Positions 1 through 12,497 of a stretch of 41,203 bases of DNA are shown here, piece by piece. The DNA is from Listeria floridensis FSL S10-1187. GTDB lineage: Bacteria; Bacillota; Bacilli; Lactobacillales; Listeriaceae. The stretch lies in contig NZ_AODF01000002.1 of NCBI RefSeq assembly GCF_000525875.1, forward strand, positions 1-41,203. The letters are read 5' to 3'. The notes under the pieces are model-generated. The model was not told the DNA's origin. It made no database searches and saw only the letters and a list, made by a program, of their open reading frames with translations. The position numbers were made by a program, and so were the translations under genes. Each line of letters opens with the position of its first letter. Within the stretch, counting starts at the first letter, position 1.

Positions 1-3000
1 TATCCCGACAACCGATGACATCCGGCAATTCACAAATTTTATTTTTTGATCAGCTCTTCAGCGTTGCCGAGCCAAACATCCGTCCCGTGAGACAATCCTG
101 AAATCTGAACCAGCTCAGAAAATGTTGTCGGTTTGGTTTGTTCAAGCATTTGACGAACAAATCGCGTTCCAAATTCCGGTATACCGAGCGTTCCAGTCTT
201 AGAATCAATATCTTGCGGTGTAACACCAAGAGATTCAGTTGAACCAAACAGCTTCATCACTTCAGGATCATCCGTCGGAATCGTTTTTGGATCAATCCCA
301 CTTAAATCCTGCAACATCCGTATTGCCGTCGGATCATCGTGCCCGAGTATATCAAGTTTCAAAACATTATCGTGAATTGAATGGAAATCGAAGTGCGTCG
401 TTTTCCATTCAGAATCCGTTGCATCTGCTGGGAACTGCACTGGTGTAAAATCATAAACATCCATATAATCTGGAATAACGATGATTCCGCCTGGATGCTG
501 TCCTGTTGTCCGTTTTACACCTGTACATCCTGCCACAAGCCGGTCAACCTCTGCCCCGCGAATATTCATATTCATATCGCGTTCATATCCGCGAACATAT
601 CCAAATGCCGTCTTCTCAGCAACCGTACCGATTGTTCCGGCACGATAGACATAGTCTTCACCGAAAATTTCTTTCGTATAAGCGTGAGCAACCGGCTGAT
701 AATCCCCAGAAAAGTTCAGGTCAATATCGGGAACTTTATCCCCTTTAAACCCTAAGAACGTTTCAAATGGAATATCTTGACCTTCCTTACGGTAAGCCGT
801 GCCGCAGTGCGGACATTCTTTATCAGGAAGGTCAAATCCAGATCCGACCGATCCATCATCAAAGAACTCAGAATGCTTGCAATTCGGGCAAAGATAATGT
901 GGCGGAAGCGGATTTACTTCCGTGATTTCCGTCATTGTTGCAACAAATGAAGAACCGACCGATCCACGCGAGCCTACTAAGTAACCATCGTTTAGCGACT
1001 TCTTAACCAACTTATGCGAGATTAAATAAATAACCGCAAAGCCGTGTCCAATGATGCTTTTCAATTCTTTTTCAAGCCGTGCTTCCACAATTTCCGGAAG
1101 CGTTTCGCCATAAAGTTGATGCGCCATGTTATAACTCATATCGCGCACTTCGTCCTCAGCACCATCAATCTTTGGTGTGTAAAGCTCATCTTTAATCGGT
1201 TTCAGCTCATCCATCCAATCTGCAACAAGATTTGAATTCGTCACTACAATTTCATGTGCCTTTTCTTCACCAAGGAAACTGAACTCTTTTAGCATTTCTT
1301 CTGTTGAACGGAAGTGTACATCCGGAAGCTCGTTCCGATTAAGCGGATTGGCTCCGCCCATCGAATGGATCAATATTTTACGATAGATTTTATCTTGCGG
1401 ATCTTTATAATGAACATTTCCGGTTGCAACAACAGGTTTTCCTGTTTTCTCACCAACTTTTACGATGTTGCGTAAAATCTCTTCAAGCGCTTTTTCATCA
1501 CGCACCATCTCTCGTTCGATCAGCGGTGCATAAACCGGTTTCGGCTGAACTTCGATAAAGTCATAGAATCCGGCAACTTTTTCAGCCTCTGCCATTCCTT
1601 TTTGCATCATCGCTTCGAACAGCTCACCTTGACTGCAAGCCGTTCCAATGATCAAACCTTCGCGTAGTTTTTGCAGCTGCGACCGCGGAATCCTTGGAAC
1701 ACGGAAAAAGTAATTGAGGTTTGACATCGTGATTAATTTGAAAAGATTTTTCAACCCCTCAGCCGTCTGTGCATAGATTGTCGCATGAAACGGACGGGCA
1801 CGCTTGTAGGCATCGCCCTCGCCCATATAATCATTCAGCTGATCGTGGTAATCAATATCGTGTGTTTCTTTTGCATCTTTGATTAGTTTCCATGCCAGAT
1901 AAGCCGTTGCCTCAGCATCGAAAATCGCGCGGTGATGTTGTTCAAGAATAATATTGAATTTCTTCGTTAGCGTATTCAAGCGATGGTTCTTGAAATGCGG
2001 ATATAGAAAACGAGCCAGCTCAAGCGTATCTATAACCGCGTTTGGCGCATCTTGTAGCCCAATTTTACGATAAGCCGTATTGATGAAGCCCATGTCGAAT
2101 GACGCATTATGCGCCACTAGAATAGCATCTTCGCACCACGTACGGAAATTTTGTAACACCGTTTCGATCGGATCAGATCCTTTTACCATGTCATCAGTGA
2201 TCCCTGTCAAATTGATTGTTGTTGCTGAAAGCGGATGCCCAGGATCAATAAACGCTTCAAACTTATCCACAATTTCGCCGTCACGCATTTTAATGCCGGC
2301 AAGTTCGATAATCGTATCATATACCGCAGAAAGTCCTGTTGTTTCCACATCAAATACAACATAGGTTGCATCTTTTAGCGCCGTATGCTCATCATTATAA
2401 GCAATCGGAACCCCATCATCGATCAAATTTGCTTCAATTCCGTAGAGAATCTTCACGTCAAATTTTTGACCAGCCGCATAGGCTTCTGGGAATGACTGCG
2501 CCACCGAATGATCCGTCAGCGCCATCGCTTTATGACCCCAATCCGCGGCTTGTTTCACAAGATCCGTCACCGAGTTCGTCGCATCCATTTGGCTCATATT
2601 GCTGTGCAGATGCAGTTCAACACGTTTCTCCTTAGCACCGTCAAGCCGTTTTTTCGGCGGAATTTCATTAATATCTTGAGCCATCATGATCAAATCCCGC
2701 ACAAACGTATCATTTTGAACACTGCCGCGTACTTTAACCCACATACCCTTCTGCAAGTTTTGGAACATCGCCGCATCTTCCTTATCACGCGAGAACATCT
2801 TGATGATCATTGAGCTGGTATAATCGGTAATCTTGAATTGCAGCAAACTGCGGCCGCTTCTTAGTTCACGAATTTCCGTTGCGAAAATATAGCCTTGTAC
2901 AGTAATACGACGCTCTTCATCGTAAATATCGCCGAGGTGTTTAACCTCTTCATCCTCTTTAATTTTATAGCCGATTTGGAAAGGACCCGTGAGTTCCGGA

Positions 3001-3647
3001 GCTGCACCAGGTGAGCCACTGTCTGCTTCCATTTGCCGTTTTTGCATCACCTCAACAGCCGCCTTCGCTTTAGCCGCGTCTTCCTCCTGCTTCGCTTTCG
3101 CGAACGCTTGATAGGCCTCTGTATTTTCTTGGGTTAAAAGTGAGCTACGGGTAGCAAGGCGCGGGAAACCGCGTTCCAAGTACCTCTCAACAATTTCGCC
3201 AGCAAAGCTCTGTTCAAATTTCGTCTGCTCCATCTCGTTATGAAAAGCGAGCTCAAGAAAATGCGGTTCCCGAAGCGTCGGTTTTTGCTCGAGCAAAACT
3301 TGCCCAATGAGCGGAGATGTAGTAAGAAACGGCGAAACAATCATATTCCAATATTCCTGAATCAAGCTTTCATCAAGCCGTGCATCGCGTGCTTTAATAC
3401 GCAACTCCGTATCGGCAATCTCGCTAAACGCCCGCTTCATTCCGGCATCAAGCATCGTATAAAAAGCTGCGGGAAATATCTGTTGAGTTTCAAGATGAAA
3501 CTGCCAGGTTTTCGTCCTTTTATCCGCAACCAATTTTTCAATTTTAGTATCCTTCGTAAAATCCTCGAAAGCTGTTTCCCCTTTTAATCCAATTTGTTCC
3601 AAAAGAAGTTGAAATCGCTCCTTTTTTTCTTCCTCTGAAGCACTCAA
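1..3647 (-). CDS. polC: DNA polymerase III alpha subunit, Gram-positive PolC type (frameshifted and cut by window edge)
   Basis: Replicative polymerase with built-in proofreading exonuclease. From the TTG start at 3647 (SD AAAGGAGTG, 7 nt spacer) the domains run: N-terminal domain, OB fold about residues 225-330, PHP start (VELHLHSN, about 344), DEDD exonuclease inserted into PHP (FDVETTGLS about 432; [17 protein letters not shown]), then the PolC palm with a zinc knuckle (CPNC...CPHC, about 917-945) and catalytic PDIDLNFSG (about 975). The frame stops at 39 after about 1202 residues, while PolC is normally about 1440. If the A6 run next to 43-48 is shortened by one base, the frame reads on as [15 protein letters not shown] to the window edge, as the family does. 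I infer a sequencing error. Last gene seen of the rpsB-to-polC block. Confidence 0.96.
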
Positions 3648-3680
3648 ATGTTGTCACTCCTTTCGACTAGAAAGTCATAA

Positions 3681-3712
3681 AAAGTACCTTCCGTAAAATG
3701 CAAAGGTACTTT
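3681..3712 (-). terminator. Rho-independent terminator after proS
   Basis: A 10-bp inverted repeat (AAAGTACCTT / AAGGTACTTT) is followed on the minus strand by TTTTTATG. It lies between proS and polC, so it would weaken or end readthrough into polC. Confidence 0.6.
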
Positions 3713-3742
3713 CCAAACGTTAATCCTATTGTACATGAAAAA

Positions 3743-5479
<1,737 letters not shown>

Positions 5480-5491
5480 TTAAATTTCATC

Positions 5492-6755
5492 CTAGAAAAA
5501 AGCTCGCTGAATATCATTCCATGTGACAAGAATCATCAGCACCATCAGGAGTGCAAAACCAATAAAATGAATCATGCCTTCCTTCTTCGGATCAACCGGT
5601 TTCCTACGGATCAGCTCATAAGCAAAGAACAACAGCCGCCCGCCGTCAAGCGCTGGAAGCGGAAGCAAATTCACGATACCAAGATTGATACTTAAAACTG
5701 CCGTCCAATTAAGCAGCGTCATGAAACCATAGCTTACAACCTGTTCGGTACTAGTATAAATACCAACTGGTCCGTTCAGCATATCTAGCGAAAAGCCGCC
5801 CGTCACCATCTTGCCGAGAATTTCAAAAATTTGTTGAATCCAGAACCACGTTTGCGTAAAGCCGTATGTGATCTTATCAACGAACGAATCCTTAATCGGG
5901 TTCGCTACCCCAATCTTCCCAACCGTCTTGCCTTGTTCCTTTTGCTTTTCAGGCGTCACAGAAACATCTTGCGTACTGCCGCCGCGTTCAATCTTGAAGT
6001 CAACCGTTTTCCCCCGGATTTTTGGAAACCTCCGTCACGATATCCGTCCACGACTCCGTTTTCTTTCCCGAAATTGACAAAACTTTATCGCCTTGTTTAA
6101 GACCAGCAGTAGCCGCCGGACTATCCTTGACGACATTGCCAAGCGTATTTTCCTGTGAGGCAACACCGCCCTGAACAAAAGCAAGCACCGTAAAAATGAT
6201 GACCGCTAAAACAAAGTTGAAAAATGGGCCAGCAAAAATCGTTGCGGCACGTTTCCCAAGCGACTTAGCGCCAAATGTCTTATCATAAGGTACAATCTGC
6301 GTTTCAATTTTACCGTCAATAACGACTGCATCGCGCGAAACAGGGTAGCGTACTTTCTTCGATTCATCAAAATCCTCGAAGCCTTCAATATAAAGCTCTT
6401 TCTCAAGATCAGCCTTTGCCACTTCAAACGGCTGTGCATCCACATACTGATCTTTTCCATTCACGATGATTTTTGTCACCGTTTCATCATTAGAAAGCTC
6501 AAGCCCGACGCGGTATCCCGGTTTTAAATCCAGTTCCTCTCCATCTTCGCCTGCCATCCGCACATAACCGCCGATCGGCAAAAGCCTAATTGTGTACTGT
6601 GTTTCTTTTTTCTTATAAGCAAAAATCTTCGGCCCAAAACCGATCGAAAAATCCCGCACCATAATCCCAGAGCGTTTTGCAAGCAAGAAATGGCCTAATT
6701 CGTGAAAGAATACAATCAATCCGAAGACCAGAATAAATGCAATAATCGTTGTCAA
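5492..6755 (-). CDS. rseP: Site-2 membrane zinc metalloprotease RseP/RasP (frameshifted)
   Basis: Intramembrane protease that cleaves membrane-anchored regulators and remnant signal peptides. Start is TTG 6755 ([22 protein letters not shown]) behind AGGTGA with an 8-nt spacer; the zinc site H18-E19-xx-H22 is in the first membrane segment. A PDZ domain follows ([17 protein letters not shown]), and the C-terminal frame carries the second motif [12 protein letters not shown] in a membrane segment. The reading frame breaks at a G5 run (C5 on the plus strand, 6011-6015). Removing one base joins KNPG to [11 protein letters not shown] and gives about 420 residues, the family's usual size. Starts 13 bp after dxr ends, so probably the same transcript. 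Confidence 0.93.
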
Positions 6756-6768
6756 ATTTACTTCACCT

Positions 6769-7918
6769 CTATAAAAGTGTTTTTGCGTACGCTCTTGTTT
6801 CCTGATCGACCTGCAAAATCGTATCGAGCGATGGAACTTGTACGACATCATGTGCATGATGATTCATAGCATTCTCAACCACAGCTTCAATGTTGTAAAA
6901 ATCAACTTGTCCGTTTAAAAAATCCAGCAACTGCAATTTCATTTGCCGCATTTAAAACCGTCGGCATCGTTCCGCCTATTTTACCAGCATTGTAAGCTAA
7001 TTTCAATGCCGTAAAACGTTCATAGTCAACTTCCTCAAAATGAAGTGCGCCGATTTCAGCAAGACTGAACCGTTTCGGAAAACTCATTTCCGCCCGTTCC
7101 GGATACGTTAACGCGTACTGAATTGGAATACGCATATCTGGGGCACCAAGCTGTGCAATCATGCTTCCGTCTATATATTCTACTAGCGAATGTACAATAC
7201 TTTCGCGGTGAATTAAAACCTCAATATCATCATAATCCATCTCATAAAGCCAGTGTGCCTCAATCACTTCAAGCCCTTTATTAAACATAGTTGCTGAATC
7301 AATCGTAAGCTTATTGCCCATGCTCCAGTTCGGATGATTAAGTGCTTCTTTCACCGTCACATTCCGAAGCTCCTGACGAGTCTTGTCACGAAAGCTTCCG
7401 CCACTTGCCGTAATAATCAGCTTCGCAACATTCGCTCGTTTTTCCCCGTTAAGCGCCTGAAAAATTGCCGAATGTTCACTATCAACCGGAAGAAGTGGAA
7501 CCTTTTTCTTCCGAGCAGCCTCTACCACTAAGTGTCCAGCAGTTACTAGTGTTTCCTTATTGGCAATTGCAATCTGCTTTCCAGCTTCAATTGCATCAAG
7601 CGTCGGCAAAAGTCCTACACTGCCAATTACTGCGCTGAGAAGCACTTCGCCTTCTTGATAAGCCGCTACTTCACGTAAGCCTTCAAGTCCGTAATAAAAT
7701 TTAATCCCCGGAAACTCCGCCCGAAGTCCATCCAGATCGCGCTTATTCTGAACCGACACAAGTTTAGGCTTAAATTCCTGAATAATTTTACGACCGAGCT
7801 CTACATTGCGGCCAAATGATAAAGCGGCGATTTCAAATAGTTCTGGATGCTCTCTCACAATTTCGAGCGTCTGTGTTCCAATTGATCCAGTTGCACCCAA
7901 CAAATTAATTTTCTTCAT
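6769..7918 (-). CDS. dxr: 1-deoxy-D-xylulose 5-phosphate reductoisomerase (frameshifted)
   Basis: Makes 2-C-methyl-D-erythritol 4-phosphate, the committed step of the MEP isoprenoid pathway. ATG 7918 is preceded by GGAGATGAAGCA. NADPH-binding [14 protein letters not shown] lies at residues 8-21; the catalytic region SGGSFRD and [30 protein letters not shown] are all present. The frame breaks near residue 333 at a run of six bases (A6 at 6917-6922 on the plus strand). Removing one gives [12 protein letters not shown] and a C-terminus ending TRAYAKTLL, about 382 residues, normal for Dxr. Next to cdsA and uppS, so isoprenoid supply and its use in cell-wall lipid are linked in one operon. Confidence 0.95.
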
Positions 7919-7931
7919 TGCTTCATCTCCA

Positions 7932-8720
7932 TCAAATTATTTGAAGTATATGCAAGAGCGGCAAGACAAACAGCAAACTGTCGAAACGATCTAAAATTCC
8001 GCCATGACCCGGCATAATCTTTCCTGAGTCTTTCACACCATAAAAACGTTTTAAAGCCGACTCCACAAGGTCGCCAAGCTGCCCAAAAATAGAAAGAACA
8101 ATAAGTCCCAAGAACACAGCAACAAAATTGTCGCCTAAATCAAAGAAGTAAAAGAATCCTCCTGCCACAACAAGCGCAGAAACAATCCCTCCGATAAAGC
8201 CCTCAACCGTTTTGTTCGGACTGACATGCGGAGCAAGCTTATGTTTGCCAATAGCTCGTCCGATAAAATAAGCTCCCGTATCCGTTGACCAGACAATTAG
8301 TAACGCGAACAATACATAGTAAAAACCTGCATCGCGTGTCAGCGCCAAATGATGAAAGCCCATTCCAACATAGAATGCAGCCAAAACGGCAATTCCCGCT
8401 TGATCAAAATGAAATTTATTTCTCGAAAAAACAGTATACGCTAGTAAAAGAGCGATCGCAATGAAAATTAACTGCATCAGCGAAAGCCCGATATGATTGA
8501 ACCATGTAAGATAGCGATCCGGCACAACAACCAGCCATGTGAGTAGCATTGTCACTATGCCATTTACTGATAGCAGCGGATGCTTGGTCATCGTTAAAAT
8601 TTCGTATACCGCAATTGAAGCCAGTAAAATGCTGACGAGTTCAAACGGTATCCCTCCGATAACCACAAAGGGAATAAAAATAATAAGCGCTACAATTGCT
8701 GTAATAATTCGTGTCTTCAC
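7932..8720 (-). CDS. cdsA: Phosphatidate cytidylyltransferase
   Basis: Makes CDP-diacylglycerol from phosphatidate and CTP at the membrane, the branch point for phospholipids. 262 residues, GTG start at 8720 preceded by GGGAGGAAGAAAAAA. Hydrophobic throughout, with about seven to eight membrane segments. The family signature is near the C-terminus: [15 protein letters not shown] followed by [13 protein letters not shown]. Stop is 13 bp before dxr and the start 15 bp after uppS, so it is in the same operon. Confidence 0.96.
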   Translation of the reverse strand: MKTRIITAIVALIIFIPFVVIGGIPFELVSILLASIAVYEILTMTKHPLLSVNGIVTMLLTWLVVVPDRYLTWFNHIGLSLMQLIFIAIALLLAYTVFSRNKFHFDQAGIAVLAAFYVGMGFHHLALTRDAGFYYVLFALLIVWSTDTGAYFIGRAIGKHKLAPHVSPNKTVEGFIGGIVSALVVAGGFFYFFDLGDNFVAVFLGLIVLSIFGQLGDLVESALKRFYGVKDSGKIMPGHGGILDRFDSLLFVLPLLHILQII

Positions 8721-8735
8721 CTTTTTTCTTCCTCC

Positions 8736-9494
8736 CTACAAGCCACCATATCTGCGTGACCGGTTTTGAAAATCGATCATCGCTTCTAAAAAGTTGCCTT
8801 CCGTAAAATCTGGCCAGTGAACATCTGTAAAATAAAATTCGCTATACGCGAGTTGCCAGAGCATGAAATTACTCAGCCGTAATTCTCCACTCGTCCGAAT
8901 TAATAGATCAGGATCGCCAAGCCCCGAACTCATTAAGTATTTTTCAATATCCGATTCTCGAAGCTCCTCCGCACTTTTCCCAGCCTTCTCAAGCTCACGC
9001 ACAGCTTCCTTTGCCGCCGAAATAATCTCCGCTCGTGAACCGTAGTTCAGTGCAAAATTTAGTACAAGCCCCGTACAATGTTTCGTACGTTCTATTGCAT
9101 TTTCAACAGCTCGAAGCGTATGAAGCGGCAAGTTATCGCGGTAGCCCATCACGTTGATTCGCACATTTTGCTCCACAAGTTCAGGCACAAACGTATCGAA
9201 AAACTCAACAGGAAGCTTCATTAAATAGTCAACTTCGTCAGTCGGACGCTTCCAATTTTCCGTAGAAAAAGCATAGAGCGTCAAAACTTCAATTCCAAGC
9301 GAATTGGCATAACGGGTGATTTTCTTGACCACATTCATGCCTTCCTTATGTCCCGCAATCCGTGGCAAAAGTCTTTTTTTAGCCCATCTCCCGTTTCCAT
9401 CCATAATGATCGCAACATGCTTTGGAAGCGGTAATTCTGGGGATAGCTCACCATCTATAAAATTTTCGTTTTGTCGAAATAACTTCTTAAACAT
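8736..9494 (-). CDS. uppS: Undecaprenyl (isoprenyl) diphosphate synthase, cis-prenyltransferase
   Basis: Builds C55 undecaprenyl diphosphate, the lipid carrier for peptidoglycan and teichoic acids. 252 residues from ATG 9494 (MFKKLFRQ) behind GGAGGATTCTAGA. Upstream in-frame codons would add a tail with no SD support. Motifs: HVAIIMDGNGRWAKKR with catalytic Asp at about residue 32, LTLYAFSTENWKRP, NFALNYGSRAEI and DLLIRTSGELRLSNF. It is first after a 200-bp gap with a terminator and a possible promoter, so it may head a uppS-cdsA-dxr-rseP-proS unit. Confidence 0.96.
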   Translation of the reverse strand: MFKKLFRQNENFIDGELSPELPLPKHVAIIMDGNGRWAKKRLLPRIAGHKEGMNVVKKITRYANSLGIEVLTLYAFSTENWKRPTDEVDYLMKLPVEFFDTFVPELVEQNVRINVMGYRDNLPLHTLRAVENAIERTKHCTGLVLNFALNYGSRAEIISAAKEAVRELEKAGKSAEELRESDIEKYLMSSGLGDPDLLIRTSGELRLSNFMLWQLAYSEFYFTDVHWPDFTEGNFLEAMIDFQNRSRRYGGL

Positions 9495-9543
9495 TCTAGA
9501 ATCCTCCAATAGAAATGTCGCTTTCCTGCGCATATCTATTCCT

Positions 9544-9549
9544 ATAATA
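9544..9549 (-). promoter_or_regulatory. Possible extended -10 promoter for uppS
   Basis: Minus strand reads TGGTATTAT about 50 bases before the uppS start, a TGn-extended -10 element. No good -35 is seen at 17 bp, so the call rests on the -10 and on its place after the frr terminator. Confidence 0.35.
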
Positions 9550-9635
9550 CCAAAAAACCCATGATTTATGTACTAAAAGTTATATGTGATTCATGAGATT
9601 TCCATGAGAAACTGCACTTCAATTTGGATACAAAA

Positions 9636-9685
9636 GAAAAAGCATTCCCGTCCTTCCCGAAGTAGAAGAAAAGGAATGCTTTTTC
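9636..9685 (-). terminator. Terminator after frr
   Basis: A 13-bp inverted repeat (GAAAAAGCATTCC / GGAATGCTTTTTC) lies just past the frr stop and is followed by a T-rich stretch on the minus strand. The 24-base loop holds a smaller inverted repeat (CCCG/CGGG type). Confidence 0.7.
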
Positions 9686-9695
9686 ACTTGTTTTA

Positions 9696-10253
9696 TTAAA
9701 CTTCCATAATTTCCGCTTCTTTATCTTTTGCAATTCCATCAATACGTTTGATACTTTCATCCGTAAGCTTTTGCACATCATCCCCGTAAGAACGCAAGTC
9801 GTCTTCCGTGATTTCACCAGCTTTTTCAAGCTTCTTAAGCTCGTCGTTTGCATCACGGCGCACATTACGGACAGCCACTTTCGCCTCTTCCGCTTCCTTC
9901 TTCACTTCTTTTGCAAGCTCACGGCGGCGTTCTTCAGTAAGTTGCGGAATCGCAAGACGAATAACCGTCCCATCATTATTTGGTGTTAAACCAATATCCG
10001 ATTTCAAAATTGCTTTTTCGATATCGTCAAGAATCGTTTTATCAAACGGCGTAATCATTAATAGACGTGCTTCAGGTACAGTAATACTCGCCATTTGGTT
10101 CAGCGGAGTTGGAGCTCCGTAGTAGTCAACTTGAACACGATCTAAAATGGAAGCATTCGCCCGACCTGCACGAATTTGCCCAAGAACACGCGACAAAGCT
10201 TGTTCTGATTTCTCCATTTTTTCCTTGGAATTTTGTAATACTTCTTTACTCAT
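9696..10253 (-). CDS. frr: Ribosome recycling factor
   Basis: With EF-G, splits post-termination ribosomes. 185 residues, the standard length; ATG 10253 is preceded by AAGGGGGAAATAAACG. The family pattern is clear: [68 protein letters not shown], and a long C-terminal helix with [16 protein letters not shown]. Its start is 3 bp after the pyrH stop, so the two are co-translated. A terminator follows. Confidence 0.97.
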   Translation of the reverse strand: MSKEVLQNSKEKMEKSEQALSRVLGQIRAGRANASILDRVQVDYYGAPTPLNQMASITVPEARLLMITPFDKTILDDIEKAILKSDIGLTPNNDGTVIRLAIPQLTEERRRELAKEVKKEAEEAKVAVRNVRRDANDELKKLEKAGEITEDDLRSYGDDVQKLTDESIKRIDGIAKDKEAEIMEV

Positions 10254-10256
10254 CGT

Positions 10257-10994
<738 letters not shown>

Positions 10995-11103
10995 TTATTT
11001 ATTCTAGTTCGCGATAAAAGAAGCTTTTATCCACCATCTTTTATTTTACTAAAAAAAGCGGCATTACAAAAGCATTTTCTATAAAAAAGCTGAAATTCTT
11101 CTT

Positions 11104-11538
11104 TTAACCTTCCCGTTTCAAGTGTAAAATCGGATAATCTCTGCCTTCACCGTCCGTTTTGCTTTCGGAAACAAGCCGAAAACCAGATTTCTCATAGAAC
11201 TTATAAGCAGCAGTATTCTGTTTATTCACGTCCACAAAGCGAATTCCTTCTTCCTCAATTAACCTTGCCAAAATTTGTTTCCCTAAGCCTTGCCCTTGAA
11301 ATTCGGGTTTCAAGAAAAACATTTCGAGATTTTCCTCGTGATGCCCAGTAAAACCGACCAGCTCACCCTCCCATTTCCACAAAAAAAGGGTTAACATCGG
11401 AAAATAATGCGGAATTTCTTGCCGAAGCGCGGCCTTATCTTCCTTCTTCAAAAAATTATGCGTCGCGCTTACCGAATTATCCCATATTGCAAGGATTGCG
11501 GGATAGTCTTTCTCCCGAGCGCTCTCAAAATCAAGCAT
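11104..11538 (-). CDS. GNAT-family N-acetyltransferase
   Basis: Predicted acetyl-CoA-dependent acetyltransferase of unknown substrate, 144 residues from ATG 11538 (MLDFESAREKDYP), SD GGGAGGGT. Acetyl-CoA-binding motif A is seen as FLKPEFQGQGLGKQIL (about 75-90), followed by the usual VNKQNTAAYKFYEKSGF (motif B, asparagine and tyrosine present). It is the size of a single-domain GNAT. Located between tsf and pyrH, where Bacillus has no gene. Its own promoter or terminator is not obvious. The YjaB/PhnO-like subgroup is possible, but this cannot be settled by eye. Confidence 0.85.
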   Translation of the reverse strand: MLDFESAREKDYPAILAIWDNSVSATHNFLKKEDKAALRQEIPHYFPMLTLFLWKWEGELVGFTGHHEENLEMFFLKPEFQGQGLGKQILARLIEEEGIRFVDVNKQNTAAYKFYEKSGFRLVSESKTDGEGRDYPILHLKREG

Positions 11539-11600
11539 ATTTAACCCTCCCATTCCCTTCACACAACAATTTTAACAGAAAGTAAGCAACACAAACAACA

Positions 11601-11632
11601 AAAAAACGAGCCGGCTAACCTGCCGGCTCGTT
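11601..11632 (-). terminator. Strong terminator after the secreted protein gene
   Basis: An 11-bp GC-rich stem (AACGAGCCGGC / GCCGGCTCGTT) with a 6-base loop is followed on the minus strand by TTTTTTGTTG. Confidence 0.9.
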
Positions 11633-11647
11633 CAATCCAATCAATAA

Positions 11648-12043
11648 TTATTTAACGATTACAGTCATTGGAATATCAGTAGCTTGAGCTGTGTTCAAGC
11701 TGATGATTTGGTAGTAATACATGTAAGTACCTGGTACAGAAGTATTTACGTCATTAACAATAACAGTAAATAAGTATGGGTATACATGGTTAGATGCATC
11801 ATATAAGTTTGGATCATAATTCCCGTAGAACGGAAGATTTGTTCCATTGATCGTTGCAGTTGCATAAGCAGATCCATCAAATACACTGTTTACAGGAACT
11901 TCAACCACATTATCTGGAACTGTGACTGTTACTTCATCCTGAACAACTTGAACTGATGCTGCATCCACACTTCCTGCAACTGGTAATGCTACTGCTGCCA
12001 AACTAATGGCTGCTGCTAACGGTAAAGCAAGTAATTTTTTCAT
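11648..12043 (-). CDS. Small secreted protein with a single Ig-like beta-sandwich candidate domain
   Basis: 131 residues from ATG 12043 (MKKLLALPLAAA), SD GGAGG. A classic Sec signal peptide (KK, then a hydrophobic Ala/Leu core) is followed by likely cleavage near VDA-AS (about residues 28-30). The mature part, about 100 residues, has no Cys, no LPXTG and no second membrane segment, so it is probably released or loosely wall-bound. It alternates Val/Thr-rich strands (DEVTVTVPDNVVEVPV) and ends with PGTYMYYYQI...IPMTVIVK. This resembles the last strands of bacterial Ig-like repeats (PGTYTVTYTV type), so I infer a beta-sandwich. Not otherwise recognised. It has its own promoter and a strong terminator. 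Confidence 0.8.
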   Translation of the reverse strand: MKKLLALPLAAAISLAAVALPVAGSVDAASVQVVQDEVTVTVPDNVVEVPVNSVFDGSAYATATINGTNLPFYGNYDPNLYDASNHVYPYLFTVIVNDVNTSVPGTYMYYYQIISLNTAQATDIPMTVIVK

Positions 12044-12081
12044 GTTTATTCCTCCAATAGATGTTTTTTTTGTACAAGCCA

Positions 12082-12087
12082 AGTATA
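12082..12087 (-). promoter_or_regulatory. -10 element of the secreted protein gene
   Basis: Minus strand TATACT lies about 40 bases before the start codon, after a T8 tract. No canonical -35 is seen at 17 bp. Confidence 0.45.
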
Positions 12088-12449
12088 GCATAAAAAAAAG
12101 ATTATTGTGCTATTTTCTAAATTCAGTATTTGTCTGTTAATTAAACAGCGTGTTTTATATGATAATTTTGGCAAATAAAGAAAATGATGGTAACTTAATT
12201 CGAATTCGATCATCACTAATTGTGAACAAAAATAGTTACCGAAACATCTTTGTCATCTTCCGTTTTTATTTTTGTTATGAATGTATTTAAAATATCAAGT
12301 TATTCAGATCAAAAGATGTGATCTGATAACAAAAGTTTACATTTTCTTCTTTTTTTGCGAACTTTATCTAGGTATAAAAACACTTTCTGGCTTTCCCCCC
12401 AATCCAGGTAAAACCAAATTGTTTTGTATAGCTTATACACTCAAACAAA
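12088..12449. other. Intergenic region without a supported gene
   Basis: AT-rich DNA between the secreted protein gene and the tsf terminator. It holds an imperfect 12-bp hairpin at 12299-12330 and a 7-bp inverted repeat GGTAACT / AGTTACC (12189-12195 and 12234-12240). Open frames here have neither SD nor coding-like composition. I see no RNA gene I can name. Confidence 0.6.
12299..12330. repeat. Isolated imperfect inverted repeat
   Basis: Arms GTTATTCAGATCA and TGATCTGATAAC pair over 12 bp with one bulged T and a 7-base loop. Neither side is followed by a T-run, so it does not look like a terminator. It may be an operator or part of an untranslated RNA. Confidence 0.5.
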
Positions 12450-12482
12450 AAAGCCTTGGAAACTTAAAGTTTCCAAGGCTTT
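12450..12482 (-). terminator. Terminator after tsf
   Basis: A 15-bp perfect stem (AAAGCCTTGGAAACT / AGTTTCCAAGGCTTT) with a 3-base loop is followed on the minus strand by TTTTGTTTG. It closes the rpsB-tsf unit. Confidence 0.9.
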
Positions 12483-12497
12483 CAAATTTATCAAATC

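Noticed and set aside
1..3647. Truncated PolC as a real domain loss
   Set aside because: Family-type sequence continues in another frame right after the A6 run up to the window edge, so a miscalled base is far more likely.
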